Part shown: positions 37,078 through 45,716 of the stretch, in pieces | Layout of the letters: each line of letters starts with the position of its first letter | Position numbering within the stretch: position 1 is the stretch's first letter | Assembly: GCA_002496565.1 (NCBI GenBank) | Contig: DAKJ01000027.1 | Coordinates: forward strand, 50,137 to 114,136 | Direction of reading: 5' to 3' | Length of the DNA stretch: 64,000 nucleotides | Source of the DNA: Methanosarcina sp. UBA289 | GTDB lineage: Archaea; Halobacteriota; Methanosarcinia; Methanosarcinales; Methanosarcinaceae | Notes under the pieces: generated by a model | Database searches by the model: none | Told to the model about the DNA's origin: nothing | Seen by the model: only the letters and a program-made list of their open reading frames with translations | Position numbers and translations under genes: made by a program

Positions 37078-37312
37078 TTGTAATGCCTCATTTTTTAACA
37101 AGTAAATTCAAAGAATTTTCTGTAAATGCCGAGTAAGCCATAAATTCCGGATAGCAGTTATTAGACAGTTTAATTTGGAATTTAAAGGTGTATTAAAGGT
37201 ATATTATAATACAATAATGGTGTAGAATAAACGTTAACGCTATATAAAATACCTTGATTACATCCAAGACTCTAAACCTCAAATCCATACTTTCCGGAAG
37301 GAAAGGAGGCGT
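37078..37312. other. short spacer
   Basis: AT-rich spacer between the LysE pseudogene and the ABC exporter; nothing recognised. Confidence 0.3.
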
Positions 37313-38065
37313 TTATGCCTCAACCTTCGAAAACAGAAATGCTCCAACCGTGCAGACAAGAACTGAGAGTAAACCTATTACTACCAGGTCGTTAAACACG
37401 CCAAATGTGCTCATTCCGGCAATGGCTCCTCTTAAGCCGTCTACTCCGTAGGTTAGGGGATCGATCCTGCTTATGAAATAGATCGCTTTCGGTAGGTTTT
37501 CAAGGGGAAAGAGAGCTCCGGAAAGGAAGAAGATGGGCATGATCAGGAAGTTCATGATCAACTGGAAGCCCTGCATATCTTTCATCATTGAGGCTATTGC
37601 AAGTCCCAGGCCTGTAAAGAAGATAGCTATCAGGAACATGAAGACCAGCCCGAGCGCGAGGCTTGCAAGGCTTAGAATCCTGAACCCGAGCACATAAGTC
37701 AGGCTCAATACGATCAGTCCCTGGATCATGGCTATGGTTGCGCCTCCAAGGGTTTTTCCGATCATAATTTCCGTCCTTGAGATGGGAGCTACCATAGTCT
37801 CTTTGAGAAAACCGAATTGCCTATCCCAGATGACCTCAAGCCCTGAAAATACGGCAGTGAAGAGAATCGACATTGAAACGATCCCTGGTGCAAGGAAATC
37901 CAGGTAGTTTCCTCCTCCACTTGCACTAGCATACATTGGGCCGAACCCGAATCCGAAAGTTACCAGAAAGAGCAGGGGCTGCCCGAGAGAACCTAGCAGT
38001 CTGGGTTTGGAGCGCCAGTAATGTTTTAGCTGCCTGAGCCAGAGGATATAGATTACCTCGATCAA
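37313..38065 (-). CDS. ABC-2 type exporter permease (DrrB-like)
   Basis: The 250-residue protein has six hydrophobic helices and ABC-2 membrane-protein landmarks: a WRSKPRLLGSLGQPLLFL entry helix, a long GLEVIWDRQFGFLKETMVAPISR cytosolic loop (given as two parts: GLEVIWDRQFG and FLKETMVAPISR) and a MPIFFLSGALFPLENLP stretch. It is the membrane half of a drug or lipid exporter. Its start overlaps the stop of the ATPase gene by four bases (ATGA), showing translational coupling. Confidence 0.88.
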   Translation of the reverse strand: MIEVIYILWLRQLKHYWRSKPRLLGSLGQPLLFLVTFGFGFGPMYASASGGGNYLDFLAPGIVSMSILFTAVFSGLEVIWDRQFGFLKETMVAPISRTEIMIGKTLGGATIAMIQGLIVLSLTYVLGFRILSLASLALGLVFMFLIAIFFTGLGLAIASMMKDMQGFQLIMNFLIMPIFFLSGALFPLENLPKAIYFISRIDPLTYGVDGLRGAIAGMSTFGVFNDLVVIGLLSVLVCTVGAFLFSKVEA

Positions 38066-38859
38066 TGCCTAATCCTCCTTCTTATACCTCGTCTCTTTCG
38101 AGTTTTATCTCCAATATTGTCATCCCTGATATCCCTGCCTGTCAACTTCAGAAAAGCCTCTTCCAGGGATTGTGTTTCTGTCCGTTTCTTTATTTCTTCA
38201 ACAGTACCGGATTCTATAATTTTCCCGTGGTCAATGATTGCGATCTGGTCGGCAACCGCTTCGGCTTCTTCCATATAATGCGTGGTTAGAAATATTGTCA
38301 TTCCTTTTTCTTTGTTCAGGCCTCTGATATGGCTCCAGATAGAGTTTCGGGTCTGAGGATCGAGGCCTACCGTGGGCTCATCAAGGAAAAGAATTTTTGG
38401 ATAGTGAACAAGTGCACGTGCAATTTCAAGCCTGCGTTTCATGCCACCTGAATAATTTTTAACATAGTCTTCCCGCCTGTTCCAGAGCCCTACAATTTCC
38501 AGGGCTTTTTTGATTCTTTCGTCTCTTTCTTTTTTAGGTACCTTATAGATGACTGCATGATAGACAATATTCTCGTAAGCAGTCAGCTCTTCATCAAGGC
38601 TAGGGTCCTGAAAGACTATCCCAAAAGATGCACGGGCCTGATCCTGTTCTTTAAGCACATTGAAACCGTTAATGCTGATTTTCCCTGATGTTGGTTTCAG
38701 GACGGTTGTAAGCATCTTGATCGTTGTGGATTTGCCTGCCCCGTTTGGGCCAAGAAAAGCAAAGATCGAACCAGTTTCAACGTTGAAGCTGATATCTTTT
38801 ACAGCCGTAAAATCATCAAATTTTTTTGTAAGGGATTGTACTGAGAGTATATTTTGCAT
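38062..38859 (-). CDS. ABC exporter ATPase (DrrA-like)
   Basis: The 265-residue ATP-binding subunit has Walker A GPNGAGKST, the Q-loop FQDPSLDEELTA, the ABC signature YSGGMKRRLEIAR, Walker B ILFLDEPTVGLD and a switch His in TTHYMEEAE. The C-terminal extension fits the DrrA group. With the overlapping permease it forms an export complex for a drug, lipid or antibiotic. The gene is first in the operon; 940 bases of AT-rich DNA lie upstream. Confidence 0.92.
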   Translation of the reverse strand: MQNILSVQSLTKKFDDFTAVKDISFNVETGSIFAFLGPNGAGKSTTIKMLTTVLKPTSGKISINGFNVLKEQDQARASFGIVFQDPSLDEELTAYENIVYHAVIYKVPKKERDERIKKALEIVGLWNRREDYVKNYSGGMKRRLEIARALVHYPKILFLDEPTVGLDPQTRNSIWSHIRGLNKEKGMTIFLTTHYMEEAEAVADQIAIIDHGKIIESGTVEEIKKRTETQSLEEAFLKLTGRDIRDDNIGDKTRKRRGIRRRIRH

Positions 38860-39800
38860 AGATGAACCTGAAAAGATTTTTTTTTCAATAAGGAAAGGTT
38901 AAATAACAGAGTTTCTTCGGTTAAATCTCTTCTATTAAATATTCCGTTAGAAATTTCCCAACTTCTACCGGTTCTAGGAGAATCCTGCAGAAATTCTACA
39001 GGAAAGAAGTATATTTTTAGAGAATTATTCTACAATTAGTCTATTCTCCAGAGGTGAATACAGAATATAATTATGCATTAATTAAATGTTCTATTATACA
39101 CTAATTACATATTTATTGCACAACACTTATAAATTATATAATATGGAATTTATATCTTTTATATATTCTATAACATAGGATTTATATCTTCTATTATACA
39201 AATCTTATTTATTCTTTGTATAGATTCACTCTTTTTACCTGAGCATAAGTTTCTGTTATAAAAATAACATTTCAATTATAAATAATCTGCTATTAATTGT
39301 CTACCTTAAATTTGCTTTACTAAACAGAAGCTCTGAGCTTTTCTATAAGGAAAGAATTTTAATCTTTGAGGAAATATTTTATTGGATATATAGCTTGATT
39401 ATTTAATATTCTGAGTGAAAAGTCAGTCATGTTATGCTTTTGTAGTTTTTAACAAGCCTCAATCAAAGTCTTTCTTAATATATGCTAGCCTCCTTTGGTT
39501 TACAGGTGTTAACCTGTAAGTATATTTAATCGGAATTGATTTTCACTTAACGGAAGTTTAATATCTATAGGTTTAATATTTACAGATTTAATATTTGTAA
39601 GTTTAATATCTCGTTTAAGATAGGTAAAATTATAATTTAACTCAGATTTAATAATCATTTATACGCACTTAACCTTGCATTTAATATAATTGCACTTTAC
39701 TTTAGATGCAATTCACTGTAACAGCAATTATTTTAGTTGCAGTCAATTGAATTGTGCTCAAATGTATTCAATATTTCAATCATAGTCGGAGCAGTAATTT
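38860..39800. other. long AT-rich intergenic region
   Basis: No gene seen. It contains several AT-only runs, a self-complementary stretch CCTGCAGAAATTCTACAGG near 38983-39001, and a regular 15-bp tandem repeat at 39556-39613. Promoters for the divergent ABC exporter and HtpX genes must lie here. Confidence 0.4.
39556..39613. repeat. 15-bp tandem repeat, about four units
   Basis: Four consecutive units follow GTTTAATATCTATAG, GTTTAATATTTACAG, ATTTAATATTTGTAA and GTTTAATATCTCG, in strict 15-base register, 190 bases before the HtpX gene. Confidence 0.8.
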
Positions 39801-40685
39801 ATGAAAAGAAAGTGGGAACGAGATTTGGGACTTCAGGGAAGAATGATTTTCACAATGTTTCTTCTGGCGGCAGTTTACCTTTTTTTCCTGGCGTTTCTTT
39901 CGTATAACGGAACGCCTCCGATTTTCATGATGCTATTTATTGGGGCTTCCATGGCTATCCAGTACTTTTATTCGGATAAACTGGTGCTCTTGTCAACTGG
40001 AGCACATATTGTTTCTGAAAGCGAAGCCCCACAGCTACATGGAATAGTTACTAGGCTCTGTGCAATAGCCGACCTTCCCAAACCTCAGGTGGCAATTGTC
40101 AGGACCGAAGTTCCAAACGCTTTTGCAACAGGCCGGAACCAGAATCACGCGGTTGTTGCAGTTACTACTGGGATTCTGGACAAACTCTCTACAGCCGAAC
40201 TCGAGGCCGTGCTTGCTCACGAACTTACTCATGTCAAAAATAAGGATATGGCTGTTCTGACAATTGCCAGTTTTATCTCAACCCTGGCTTTTTATTTTGT
40301 CCGTTACTTCCTTTATTTTGGAAATGTGGGAGGAGATCGAAGGAAAGAAGGTGGAGGTATTGTGCTGGTCTGGTTGGTTTCAATTGCGGTCTGGATTGTC
40401 AGTTTCATACTGATTCGCGCCCTTTCCCGATATAGAGAGTATGCGGCAGATAGGGGTGCAGCCATTATTACCGGACAGCCATCTGACCTTGCATCGGCTC
40501 TCATGAAGATAAGCGGGGTCATGTCTAGGGTACCGAGCGAAGACCTCAGGTCAGTAGAAGGAATGAATGCCTTTTTCATCATCCCTGCAATCTCGGGTTC
40601 TTCCATAATGGATATTTTTTCTACTCATCCGTCTGTGGAAAAGAGAATAGCTAGGCTTGAAAAGATGCAGCAGGATATGGGATAA
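39801..40685 (+). CDS. htpX: HtpX-family membrane zinc metalloprotease (M48)
   Basis: The 294-residue membrane protease has two N-terminal helices, the zinc site HELTH (H140, E141, H144), a further helix pair (about 150-205) and the third ligand region YREYAADRGAA (about 213). HtpX degrades misfolded membrane proteins from the cytosolic side. CGGAG precedes ATG 39801. The next gene on the strand is PspAB, a known partner in archaeal and actinobacterial genomes; together they suggest a membrane-stress response. Confidence 0.93.
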   Translation: MKRKWERDLGLQGRMIFTMFLLAAVYLFFLAFLSYNGTPPIFMMLFIGASMAIQYFYSDKLVLLSTGAHIVSESEAPQLHGIVTRLCAIADLPKPQVAIVRTEVPNAFATGRNQNHAVVAVTTGILDKLSTAELEAVLAHELTHVKNKDMAVLTIASFISTLAFYFVRYFLYFGNVGGDRRKEGGGIVLVWLVSIAVWIVSFILIRALSRYREYAADRGAAIITGQPSDLASALMKISGVMSRVPSEDLRSVEGMNAFFIIPAISGSSIMDIFSTHPSVEKRIARLEKMQQDMG

Positions 40686-40773
40686 CCGGATACTTTTTCA
40701 AAATCCAGGTTACAGGACGAATTAATTCATAGGATATCAGTTAAAAGGACACGAATTAAAAAGGAGAGAATAA

Positions 40774-41373
40774 ATGGGTCTTCGTGATTTTGTGGACGCA
40801 ATCCTTGGAAGGAGCACGCTTCCGAAAGCAAAAAGTGATAAATTATTTGCAATGTCTACGGCCAGTATCACTCTTGAAAGCAATCTTGGTTTAAAGCCCT
40901 CAGGGTCGGCAGGGATCTGCTTTAAGCCAATAGGGGCTTCATCGTACGAGTCTGCGCGAAAAGAGATTCAAGAACTTTTAGAATACAGTTCAAAAGAATC
41001 AAAAACCGAATTCAAGCTAGAAAAAGATGAGTTCAACTTCCTGTGGGCTATCTTTAAAGACTCGGATTTCGAAGACCTTGTCGCAAATATTCACCTTGTA
41101 AGTGAAATCCTTGAAGAACATGGCTTTGGTGGGCAGCTTCTCTGTGCCATTTACAGGTTTGACAGCGAACCAGAAGCCGGAAACTCAGGCCGTGGAAAAA
41201 CTGTTTACTGGATCTACAATTTTAAGCAGGGAACTTATTACCCCTTTATTCCTCTTTCCGGCAAGCAAAGGGACAACCCTTTTGAATTCAAATTAAGGGC
41301 GGAAATGGAGAGGGAAATGCCTATTGAAGAAAATGTAGAAAAATGGTATCCTCTCTGGGGAATTCCGTTCTAA
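40774..41373 (+). CDS. pspAB: PspA-associated protein PspAB
   Basis: The 199-residue soluble protein matches the PspAB family: SDKLFAMSTASITLESNLGL near the N-terminus, GICFKPIGASSYE, and a C-terminal WYPLWGIPF. In other prokaryotes PspAB genes are adjacent to htpX, as here (88 bases downstream). Its biochemical role is unknown; a function in membrane-stress control with PspA/HtpX is inferred. AAGGAGAGAA precedes ATG 40774. No PspA gene is present in the window. Confidence 0.85.
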   Translation: MGLRDFVDAILGRSTLPKAKSDKLFAMSTASITLESNLGLKPSGSAGICFKPIGASSYESARKEIQELLEYSSKESKTEFKLEKDEFNFLWAIFKDSDFEDLVANIHLVSEILEEHGFGGQLLCAIYRFDSEPEAGNSGRGKTVYWIYNFKQGTYYPFIPLSGKQRDNPFEFKLRAEMEREMPIEENVEKWYPLWGIPF

Positions 41374-41496
41374 AGACTGCCATGCTAATAAATTCGATTC
41401 TTTTTATAAATTGAATCCTTCCAATTTTTAGTTAAGTTTGTTTTAGTTGAGTTCACAAATTTAGCGCAATAATTGAAATTATTTAATTGAGTTCAC

Positions 41497-41550
41497 TTAA
41501 TTTAGCTCCGTTAATTTAGCTCAGTTAATTAAGTTTACTTAACTTAATCC
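41497..41550. repeat. 14-bp tandem repeat running into the PfkB stop codon
   Basis: Three 14-base units (TTAATTTAGCTCCG, TTAATTTAGCTCAG, TTAATTAAGTTTAC) run from 41497 to 41538. A fourth degenerate unit (TTAACTTAATCC) overlaps the stop codon of the leftward kinase at 41539. Confidence 0.75.
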
Positions 41551-42525
41551 ATCCTGATAAAGTTCAAATCCCAACGATTTGAACTTTTCAATAAGCTCTT
41601 TCGAATATTCGGGCACCGAACCCGGCTTTGATGCAACGTAAGATCCTAGAATGCAGGCAATCGAAGTGGCTTTTGAAACTCCGTATCCTGAGAGGCAGGT
41701 GTAAAGGAAACCTGCGGAAAAGGCATCTCCGGCTCCGACGGTATCTGCAACCTCAACAGGAGTGGTTTCTACCTCCTCATAAATGCCTTTATGGTAAACA
41801 GCAGCTCCTTTGGGTCCTTTTGTTATGCAAATCACGGAAATTTCTGGATATTTTTCTGTAATGAAATGACAGAACGCTTTGTAAGTAGAAAAAGGCTTGC
41901 AGGAGTCTTCAGTGTCAGAAAGCAGGCAAGAAATTGTAGTAGCTTCTTCCTCATTCATCTTTAAAATCGTTGTGTGTTCGAGCGAAGACTGTATCCATTC
42001 CTTTTTGTAATAACCTGTCCTCAGGTTTACGTCGTAGAAGAGATTTTTTGCTTTTATTTCTGAAAACAGTCTTTTTAGAGTTTTTCGGTTTTCTTCCGTT
42101 CTCTGAGCAAGGGTTCCGAAGCAGAAAACATCCCATTCTTCTCTGGAGAGGTCTTGGAATTCCTTTTCGCTTAGTGTAATCGCATCCCAAGCGACACCTT
42201 CGTTTATAGTGAAAACAGGAATTCCTTCAGCCTGTAGTTTGACAGTAACAGTTCCTGTAGGCCTTTTTTCGTCAGTTAAGATGTAAGAGGTGTCAATTCC
42301 CATTGCTTCAGCCCTGGAAAGCAGGATTTCTCCAAGTTTATCCTTTCCAACTGCCGTGATTACAGCCGATTTTGCTCCCAATTTTGCAAGATGGGCTGCA
42401 AGGTTTAGCGGAGCTCCTCCTAGGTGGGCTGAGCCTTTTATAATGTCAAAAAGGGCTTCCCCGAATGTAAGGGCTTTAATTTGCTTTAGATGATCCTTTT
42501 TCACCTTTCCACTCCTGTCTTTCAT
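41539..42525 (-). CDS. PfkB-family carbohydrate kinase
   Basis: The 328-residue kinase has the ribokinase-fold motifs: GGAPLNLAAHLAKLG near the N-terminus (sugar binding) and DTVGAGDAFSAGF near the C-terminus (anion hole and catalytic Asp, about residue 268). It would phosphorylate fructose or another sugar or nucleoside with ATP. ATG 42525 has no good ribosome binding site; GTG 42504, seven codons later, has GGAG and may be the true start. A tandem repeat abuts the stop. Confidence 0.85.
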   Translation of the reverse strand: MKDRSGKVKKDHLKQIKALTFGEALFDIIKGSAHLGGAPLNLAAHLAKLGAKSAVITAVGKDKLGEILLSRAEAMGIDTSYILTDEKRPTGTVTVKLQAEGIPVFTINEGVAWDAITLSEKEFQDLSREEWDVFCFGTLAQRTEENRKTLKRLFSEIKAKNLFYDVNLRTGYYKKEWIQSSLEHTTILKMNEEEATTISCLLSDTEDSCKPFSTYKAFCHFITEKYPEISVICITKGPKGAAVYHKGIYEEVETTPVEVADTVGAGDAFSAGFLYTCLSGYGVSKATSIACILGSYVASKPGSVPEYSKELIEKFKSLGFELYQDGLS

Positions 42526-42629
42526 TTTATATTCAAGCTATATGTTTTTACTCCATATTCCGGTTTAGTCTTAAATTCCATTTTTGTACTTTAGAATCGT
42601 TTTAGTGATTGTGTTAGGCTGGAGCTGAT

Positions 42630-42719
42630 ATGGGAGAAAGTATAGGAAAACCTAGGAGGAAGGGAAGGAAGCGAAAAAAGATTGCGCCAAATAAAAATGT
42701 AATAAAAAAGATTATCTGA
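42630..42719 (+). CDS. candidate 29-residue very basic mini-protein
   Basis: ATG 42630 is preceded by GGAG at five bases and opens a 29-codon frame with 11 Lys or Arg, including KPRRKGRKRKK. The charge density suggests nucleic-acid or ribosome binding. The frame overlaps the convergent VOC gene stop by eight bases. No homologue is recalled; it is listed because of start signal and composition only. Confidence 0.3.
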   Translation: MGESIGKPRRKGRKRKKIAPNKNVIKKII

Positions 42720-43101
42720 TACTTGCGTCTGGCTGCATTATCCCGAATATATTTTTCTCCGTGTCAAGGCAATATGCGTACCAGCCTACCCCACTTATTG
42801 GCTTTTTTTCCATAGTTACTTTGCCGCCGTGCTTCGGTATTTTACTAAGGTATTCATCAATGTTCGGGACTTCTATTGTGCAAATATAGGTGCTTATAGG
42901 GGTATCTGCTCCAGGTTCTCCTCCCTGCCTTTTCATCAAGCCACCGTCGATTCCTGGCTCTTTTTTATTGCCGGTTGCTATGTTCCAGTATTCTAATGAA
43001 CCTTCTGATCTCTCTATCTTCCAGCCGAATACATCCTCATAGAATTTTTTAGCTCTTAAAATATCTTTTGCATATATTTCAAAATGGACTACTCTTAGCA
43101 T
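42712..43101 (-). CDS. VOC-superfamily (glyoxalase/bleomycin resistance-like) protein
   Basis: The 129-residue protein has one VOC beta-alpha-beta-beta-beta repeat pair: VVHFEIYAKDILRAKKFYEDVFGWKI at the N-terminus (cited as HFEIYAKDI and FYEDVFGWKI) and GGKVTMEKKPISGVGWYAYCLDTE at the end (cited as KVTMEKKPI and WYAYCLDTE). Metal-ligand positions H6 and the late E are in family order. The substrate is unknown. AAGGAG precedes ATG 43101. Confidence 0.85.
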   Translation of the reverse strand: MLRVVHFEIYAKDILRAKKFYEDVFGWKIERSEGSLEYWNIATGNKKEPGIDGGLMKRQGGEPGADTPISTYICTIEVPNIDEYLSKIPKHGGKVTMEKKPISGVGWYAYCLDTEKNIFGIMQPDASIR

Positions 43102-43435
43102 AATATTACTCCTTGTTTTAATTAATAGTTCGGATGGTATTTATATATTAATCCAGGCTCTAATTTTTCCAGGTATTTATCTCCTAAATCTATCAAGGTA
43201 TAAAGAAACATGTAGTTATCAAGGAATTGGAAAATCCAGTCTGAAATAAATCTTGTAATCTGATAACATATGAAAGCATAAAAATATTGAGCTAATGGTT
43301 TATAAGTCTTAAAATATCTGAAATAATGGCTATTTTATATATTTTTCAACCGTTTTGCATTTTCATGGAGTCCTAACAACTCCCTAACAAAAAAGGAGTA
43401 CTAGCCTTTTTAATTTAATCCATCAACTATATACA

Positions 43436-43447
43436 AAATATTTATAA
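43436..43447 (+). promoter_or_regulatory. TATA box of the DUF3303 gene
   Basis: AAATATTTATAA centred near 43441 predicts initiation around 43466. This is after the in-frame ATG at 43453 and 50 bases before ATG 43516, so it favours the latter as start. The rest of gap 43102-43515 shows nothing. Confidence 0.5.
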
Positions 43448-43515
43448 GTTCGATGCCACATATTGTACATGTAAAAAGTCTTACAAATTACCAGACGCGA
43501 TCGGGAAATCAGAAT

Positions 43516-43839
43516 ATGCTATTATTAGACATAACAACTTTTGATCCTGAAAATAGCATGGAGCTACTCAAGCGATGGCAACAGATAGAAAATACGGATT
43601 TCCCAGAAGGGTTGAAGATTATTAATCAGTGGTTTGATGCAGGAGGAGGATGTGTGATAACTCTATTTGACGTAGAAACTGTTAAAGACTATCTGGCTTA
43701 CAATTTGCCGTTTACTGATTTATGTCAGATTGATGTATTTCCTGTCATAGAGGCCAATGATTTTAAAAAGTCCACAGCATATCAGATGGTAAAATTGAAC
43801 AATCCAAATGACTCTCTAAAAAGTAAGAATATTTTATGA
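43516..43839 (+). CDS. DUF3303-family protein
   Basis: The 107-residue product has the DUF3303 pattern of a small ferredoxin-like fold: LLLDITTFDPENSMEL, then FPEGLKIINQWFDAGGGCVITLFDVE (cited as FPEGLKIINQW and CVITLFDVE), and a last helix DYLAYNLPFTDLCQIDVFPV. Function is unknown. The TATA box position supports ATG 43516 rather than ATG 43453. Confidence 0.7.
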   Translation: MLLLDITTFDPENSMELLKRWQQIENTDFPEGLKIINQWFDAGGGCVITLFDVETVKDYLAYNLPFTDLCQIDVFPVIEANDFKKSTAYQMVKLNNPNDSLKSKNIL

Positions 43840-44002
43840 ATCGTTAGGTTTTTTCTTTTCTATTTTTAGTCTTGTTTTTGTGTCTAATGAAACGCACATA
43901 TCCGATTTATTATAATGTTCATTCTTTAATACTAAGCATCAAAACTGAATTTGTACGTGATACTTAAAAAAATATTTAACTTTTAGTAGCATATAAAGTA
44001 AT

Positions 44003-44443
44003 GTGAACAATGAAACTGCAATATATGGCTCTAATGTTACAGGAGAAAAAGCAGTTTCTAGTCATGCTGTTATGTCTAGTAATGCTGTAACATTATATGG
44101 GCTACCAGTCATATACATTGTAATCGTCGCTTTACTAATATTAGCTATATTATATTTATTCTGCAGGGTGAAGAGAAAGGATTGCTACCACTTTATGAAA
44201 AAATCGAGTTACATAAAATTGTTTATTATTTTCTTTGTCCCATTATTCTTTTATAATTTATATAATATTTATAATAGTTTTTGGTTTTATGATACTTATA
44301 ACAAATCATGGCAGAATAATTTCTGGTTTACTGATCCTACTTTAATCATTATAACTACAGGTACTATATCGTTAGTAGAATCTATTATCCCTTATTTATT
44401 CATAACTCTGAGCATGCTTACAATAAATTGTTATCGTAAATAG
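44003..44443 (+). CDS. hypothetical membrane protein, about three to four helices
   Basis: The 146-residue protein is not recognised. A polar N-terminus of about 30 residues is followed by a hydrophobic helix (about 31-53), a basic loop (RVKRKDCYHFMKKSS), a second helix (about 70-88), an aromatic, Asn-rich loop (YNSFWFYDTYNKSW) and a last hydrophobic part (about 110-142). GTG 44003 has no ribosome binding site but a TATA-like AAAAATATTTAA lies about 28 bases upstream, consistent with a leaderless message. The composition is AT-rich. Confidence 0.5.
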   Translation: MNNETAIYGSNVTGEKAVSSHAVMSSNAVTLYGLPVIYIVIVALLILAILYLFCRVKRKDCYHFMKKSSYIKLFIIFFVPLFFYNLYNIYNSFWFYDTYNKSWQNNFWFTDPTLIIITTGTISLVESIIPYLFITLSMLTINCYRK

Positions 44444-44574
44444 GCGAACCATCAAATAGCCCTATATTTCCATGAAGGAGGTGCAAATAGAGCCGCAAAA
44501 CCCTTGTTTTACCATGTTTTTGAAGCGATTCTATCAAGGCTGAAAATCACTTCTAGAGCTTCTCAGAAGCCTAG

Positions 44575-44783
44575 TTAATTTGCCAATGCATATATTTTTT
44601 TGATACTGTGCACAAGGTTTTGGATTCTAACTTTTCCCGATGCAACAAGACTGCTTAGGTGTGTTCTGGCAGCGCTGTCACCACAGCCACAAACCAGAGC
44701 AATGTCAGTGTTTAGCATTGTACCATTTTTGATCGCTTCGATAAACATACCATCATTATATTTTCCATTATATTTTCCCCCAT
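44575..44783 (-). pseudogene. frameshifted small helix-turn-helix-like protein
   Basis: A strong site TGAGGAGGCGGG precedes ATG 44783 on the minus strand, which opens MGENIMENIM and then terminates out of frame. The downstream frame continues DGMFIEAIKNGTMLNTDIAL and ends at 44575 after about 55 codons resembling a winged helix-turn-helix (DSAARTHLSSLVASGKVRI). One missing base near 44750 would join them. A 12-base direct repeat ATTATATTTTCC lies at 44755-44778. It could be a decayed regulator or a sequencing error. Confidence 0.45.
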
Positions 44784-45122
44784 TTTTCCCGCCTCCTCAA
44801 ATTTCTAAGAGCCTTCTGTACAATATTGTAAACTTGCTTAAAAGGTTACTTTACCACTCGGGAATATTAATAAAGTCAAAAATTATGATCCTGGCAATAG
44901 TGAAGACAACTCGAACACTCAAAACTTTTTAGCACATTATTCTATAAACAGCTCACAAAATTTTAAATCGTTTGTGAACAAAAAGGTTTTATATGTCTTC
45001 TTTTTCAGATGTCTTAACTTTTGTATTTTTCTGGGATCACATCAAGGCAATTAAAACGTAACAAAGTGGGCTAAATGTTACATTACCTCAGTTAATATAC
45101 TTTCCAATTACTGGCTTTTGTA
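44784..45122. other. intergenic region, no feature seen
   Basis: No gene recognised; the sequence is AT-rich and without clear structures. Confidence 0.3.
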
Positions 45123-45644
45123 CTATTTTCTCGCCAACGGCTCCAGCAAAAACCGAGATTGTGTAAAGATTAGCCAGGCCTGAACCATGAAAATTATTCC
45201 CAGAAATATCATCTGCATTGGGACATTTCCTGAATTTATATTAACAAACTGGGGCAAAAAGGCAAGGAAGAAGAGGGCAACCTTAGGATTTAAAACATTC
45301 ATAAAGATCCCGCACCTGTAAAGGGTAAAGGTATTTGTTTCTAGGATAGGAGTCGAAGATATTAGCTCTTCACTTTCTTTTAAGGCGTGCCAGACAAGAT
45401 AAAGCAGATAGGCTATACCCGCATATTTTACGATTTCAAACGCAAGAGTGGATTATATACCAGGGCGAAATTCCAAACGCTGCTGCGGTGGTGTGAACAA
45501 GTACGCCTGTAGAGAGGCCGGGCGCGGTTGCAATTCCTGCTTTCTTTCCCTGAGAATACTCTTGGCTAGTACGAATAAAATATCAGGGCCTGGGAGGAGC
45601 GTAAGCGCAGCAGAGGCTGCAATAAAATAGATTAACTGGGACTG
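45123..45644 (-). pseudogene. LysE-family exporter with two frameshifts
   Basis: Three minus-strand frames in order give a complete LysE/RhtB protein: YFIAASAALTLLPGPDILFV (frame 1), SQGKKAGIATAPGLSTGVLV (frame 2) and YAGIAYLLYLVWHALKESEE through NPKVALFFLAFLPQFVN to the stop 45123 (frame 3). Frame changes occur near 45560 and 45450, and no start codon is left at the N-terminus. The exporter would have moved amino acids outward. It is unrelated in place to the LysE relic at 36.9 kb. Confidence 0.8.
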
Positions 45645-45716
45645 TTATATCAAGTTTCTCACTTTTCCATTTTTACTTTCCTTTTTCTTACCTTTCCTTT
45701 TTTACTTCTTTTTTAC

